A DNA stretch of 64,000 nucleotides from Mytilus galloprovincialis. Lineage: Eukaryota > Mollusca > Bivalvia > Mytilida > Mytilidae. Position numbers and translations under genes: made by a program. Shown piece after piece: positions 63,601-64,000 of this stretch. Below the pieces are notes generated by a model that saw only the letters and a program-made list of their open reading frames with translations, was not told where the DNA came from and searched no databases. The stretch covers positions 92,330,416 through 92,394,415 of the forward strand of contig NC_134840.1 in NCBI RefSeq assembly GCF_965363235.1, written 5' to 3'. Numbering within the stretch: the first letter of the stretch is position 1; every line of letters begins with the position of its first letter.

Positions 63601-64000
63601 ATAAAATTAACGGTACCAATTTTCTTGCACCAGATGCACATTTCGACAATACATGTCTCTTCAGTGATGCTCGTGGCCAATAATAAGTGACTCAAAATAT
63701 AAAACATGTAATTCTTATACAAGTTTTGATATGAAAACTTTATATTTATTAACATTGATAAAATATGTCAAGTTTTTAATCAGAAAACATCTGTGTTGAA
63801 TTACTCTAGATTTTTTGTTTCTGGCCTTGTCATTAAAATTTCAAGTACTATACTCATGGTTAGACTCATAATTAAGCCAAACAATACTGGATTTAGTGTT
63901 TCAAGCATATATGTTTTTTGTGATAATAAGGCTCTCTTTTATTTTACAGAAAATTATCGATCAGCTGATAGAAAATAGTACAACATTTAAGGACAAAACA
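58776..64000 (+). CDS. TRMT6: TRMT6, non-catalytic subunit of tRNA m1A58 methyltransferase (5' part)
   Basis: TRMT6 (Trm6) pairs with the catalytic TRMT61A and helps bind tRNA for N1-methylation of adenosine 58. Four exons are seen: 58776-58882, 63018-63148, 63484-63590 and 63950-64000 (continuing past the window), with phases 2, 1 and 0 and GT/AG borders. The first 132 residues are encoded here. Family-typical segments are VIGHRYGTTFRVT in exon 2, the DNRG...QKLSRDDIELMK stretch in exon 3 and QLIENSTTFKDKT in exon 4. The start is the first ATG after the divergent promoter; it gives a short N-terminus (ATG to VILKKG) comparable to known family members. Intron 1 is 4.1 kb and packed with repeats. 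The catalytic-fold part lies beyond the window. Confidence 0.93.
59526..59712 (+). repeat. Tandem duplication with TGACGTCA sites, TRMT6 intron 1
   Basis: GTAACGTTTCCGATTTTGGT begins at 59,526 and 59,613. Each copy ends with TTATGACGTCATATTCAATG and TAAACAAAGAA. The TGACGTCA palindrome is the CRE/ATF consensus and is present once per copy. Confidence 0.85.
59870..60150. repeat. Homopolymer runs and small foldback element, TRMT6 intron 1
   Basis: An A-run at ~59,873-59,893 and a T-run at ~59,937-59,967 face each other. Then TAGTCCAAATAATTATGACA at ~60,011 pairs with TCATAATTATTTGGACTATA at ~60,120, enclosing ~75 nt, a short MITE-like hairpin. GGGGACGAAGTC (59,461) and GACTTCGTCCCC (59,990) form an outer inverted pair. 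Confidence 0.75.
60444..60604. mobile_element. Palindromic MITE-like element (arms ~73 bp)
   Basis: The left arm 60,444-60,516 (GTAATACGATATTTATCCAC, AATTTTAAAGTCC) and the right arm 60,532-60,604 (GGACTTTAAAATTGAAAATT, GTGGATAAATATCGTATTAC) are near-perfect complements around a GC-rich 15-nt centre. It is followed directly by a (TA)n run at 60,605-60,656. Confidence 0.88.
60605..60656. repeat. (TA)n microsatellite
   Basis: About 25 uninterrupted TA units directly beside the palindrome; palindrome-edge TA runs often mark a TA insertion site that expanded. Confidence 0.95.
61420..61765. repeat. Foldback cluster of CCATAGGGG / CCCCTATGG modules
   Basis: Arm 61,623-61,668 (starting CTACGGATCCATAGAGGG, then TGAATAAAATCCATAGGGG) is complementary to 61,714-61,759. 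The 45-nt loop contains a third, directly repeated module (CCCCTATGGATTTTACTAAC). Related half-modules occur at 61,455-61,500. A multi-module hairpin of this kind suggests a non-autonomous foldback element. Confidence 0.82.
61910..62905 (+). mobile_element. Non-autonomous hAT-like element (996 bp) in TRMT6 intron 1
   Basis: Begins CAGGGCTTTCC and ends GGAAAGCCCTG, an exact 11-bp inverted repeat of the CAGNG type. Inside, near the left end, is a GC-rich stretch with the hairpin ACCAAGCTGTAAGCTTGGT; near the right end is GGCGGTTATCCGCC. No transposase is encoded. The 8-bp flanks (TTTATTTA and AGTTACAC) do not match, so the target duplication is lost or the boundaries are slightly off. Confidence 0.75.
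63618..63685 (+). repeat. Short interspersed repeat in TRMT6 intron 3
   Basis: GCACCAGATGCACATTTCGA, CAATACATGTCTCTTCAGTG and ATGCTCGTGGCCAA match a worn copy at ~61,018-61,075 (CACCAGATCCGAATTTCGAC). It resembles the GACGCGCGTTTCG...TCAGTGACGCTC family near 28,330. Confidence 0.7.

Overview
The window is animal nuclear DNA, most likely from a marine bivalve and probably a mytilid mussel. It is AT-rich and intron-rich, and it carries several dispersed repeat families that I associate with mussel genomes: the 'GTGTCAAAGAGACAACAACC' family, the 'AGCTCACCTGGCC...GAGCCTCTAGT' family with ~500-bp internal units, and the 'AAAGCTCGACATAGGG' family. The species call is inference from recalled repeats, not a database result.

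Region by region. 1-5,144 is gene-poor and full of repeats. 5,197-22,780 is a head-to-tail array of ten ~1.74-kb units, each carrying one intronless Ser/Thr kinase gene. Each gene has its own TATA box, a near-perfect 38-nt palindrome followed by a T-run just after the stop codon, and a spacer packed with a 9-10 nt motif (TACGGTAAAC). Six copies are intact (245 codons) and four are damaged. Decayed copies lie on both sides, and an internally deleted minus-strand relic sits at 29.2 kb. One flanking copy is split by a 3.69-kb foldback transposon with CACAGTG ends and a 5-bp target duplication. 27.3-31.6 kb holds retrotransposon scraps and dispersed repeats.

31,676-51,967 (+) is a complete 20-exon PEX6 gene, the peroxisomal AAA+ ATPase (1,122 residues as assembled here). 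Its introns carry a hAT-like element with a perfect 8-bp target duplication, two copies of a foldback element, and a fourfold 56-bp duplication of the end of exon 6. 52.1-57.4 kb is mostly repeats. 57,753-58,559 (-) is an intronless ORF of unknown function. It lies head-to-head, 216 bp apart, with the 5' part of TRMT6 (58,776 to beyond the window, +), the non-catalytic subunit of the tRNA m1A58 methyltransferase. TRMT6 intron 1 (4.1 kb) is full of palindromic elements.

PEX6, TRMT6 and the unknown ORF are ordinary single-copy-looking genes. The unusual system is the kinase array: many compact, non-RD kinases with an acidic residue at the usual activation-loop phosphosite, under a repeated private promoter motif, with hairpin 3' ends. 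This recalls multicopy kinase-related loci such as Drosophila Stellate, but its origin and role are unknown.
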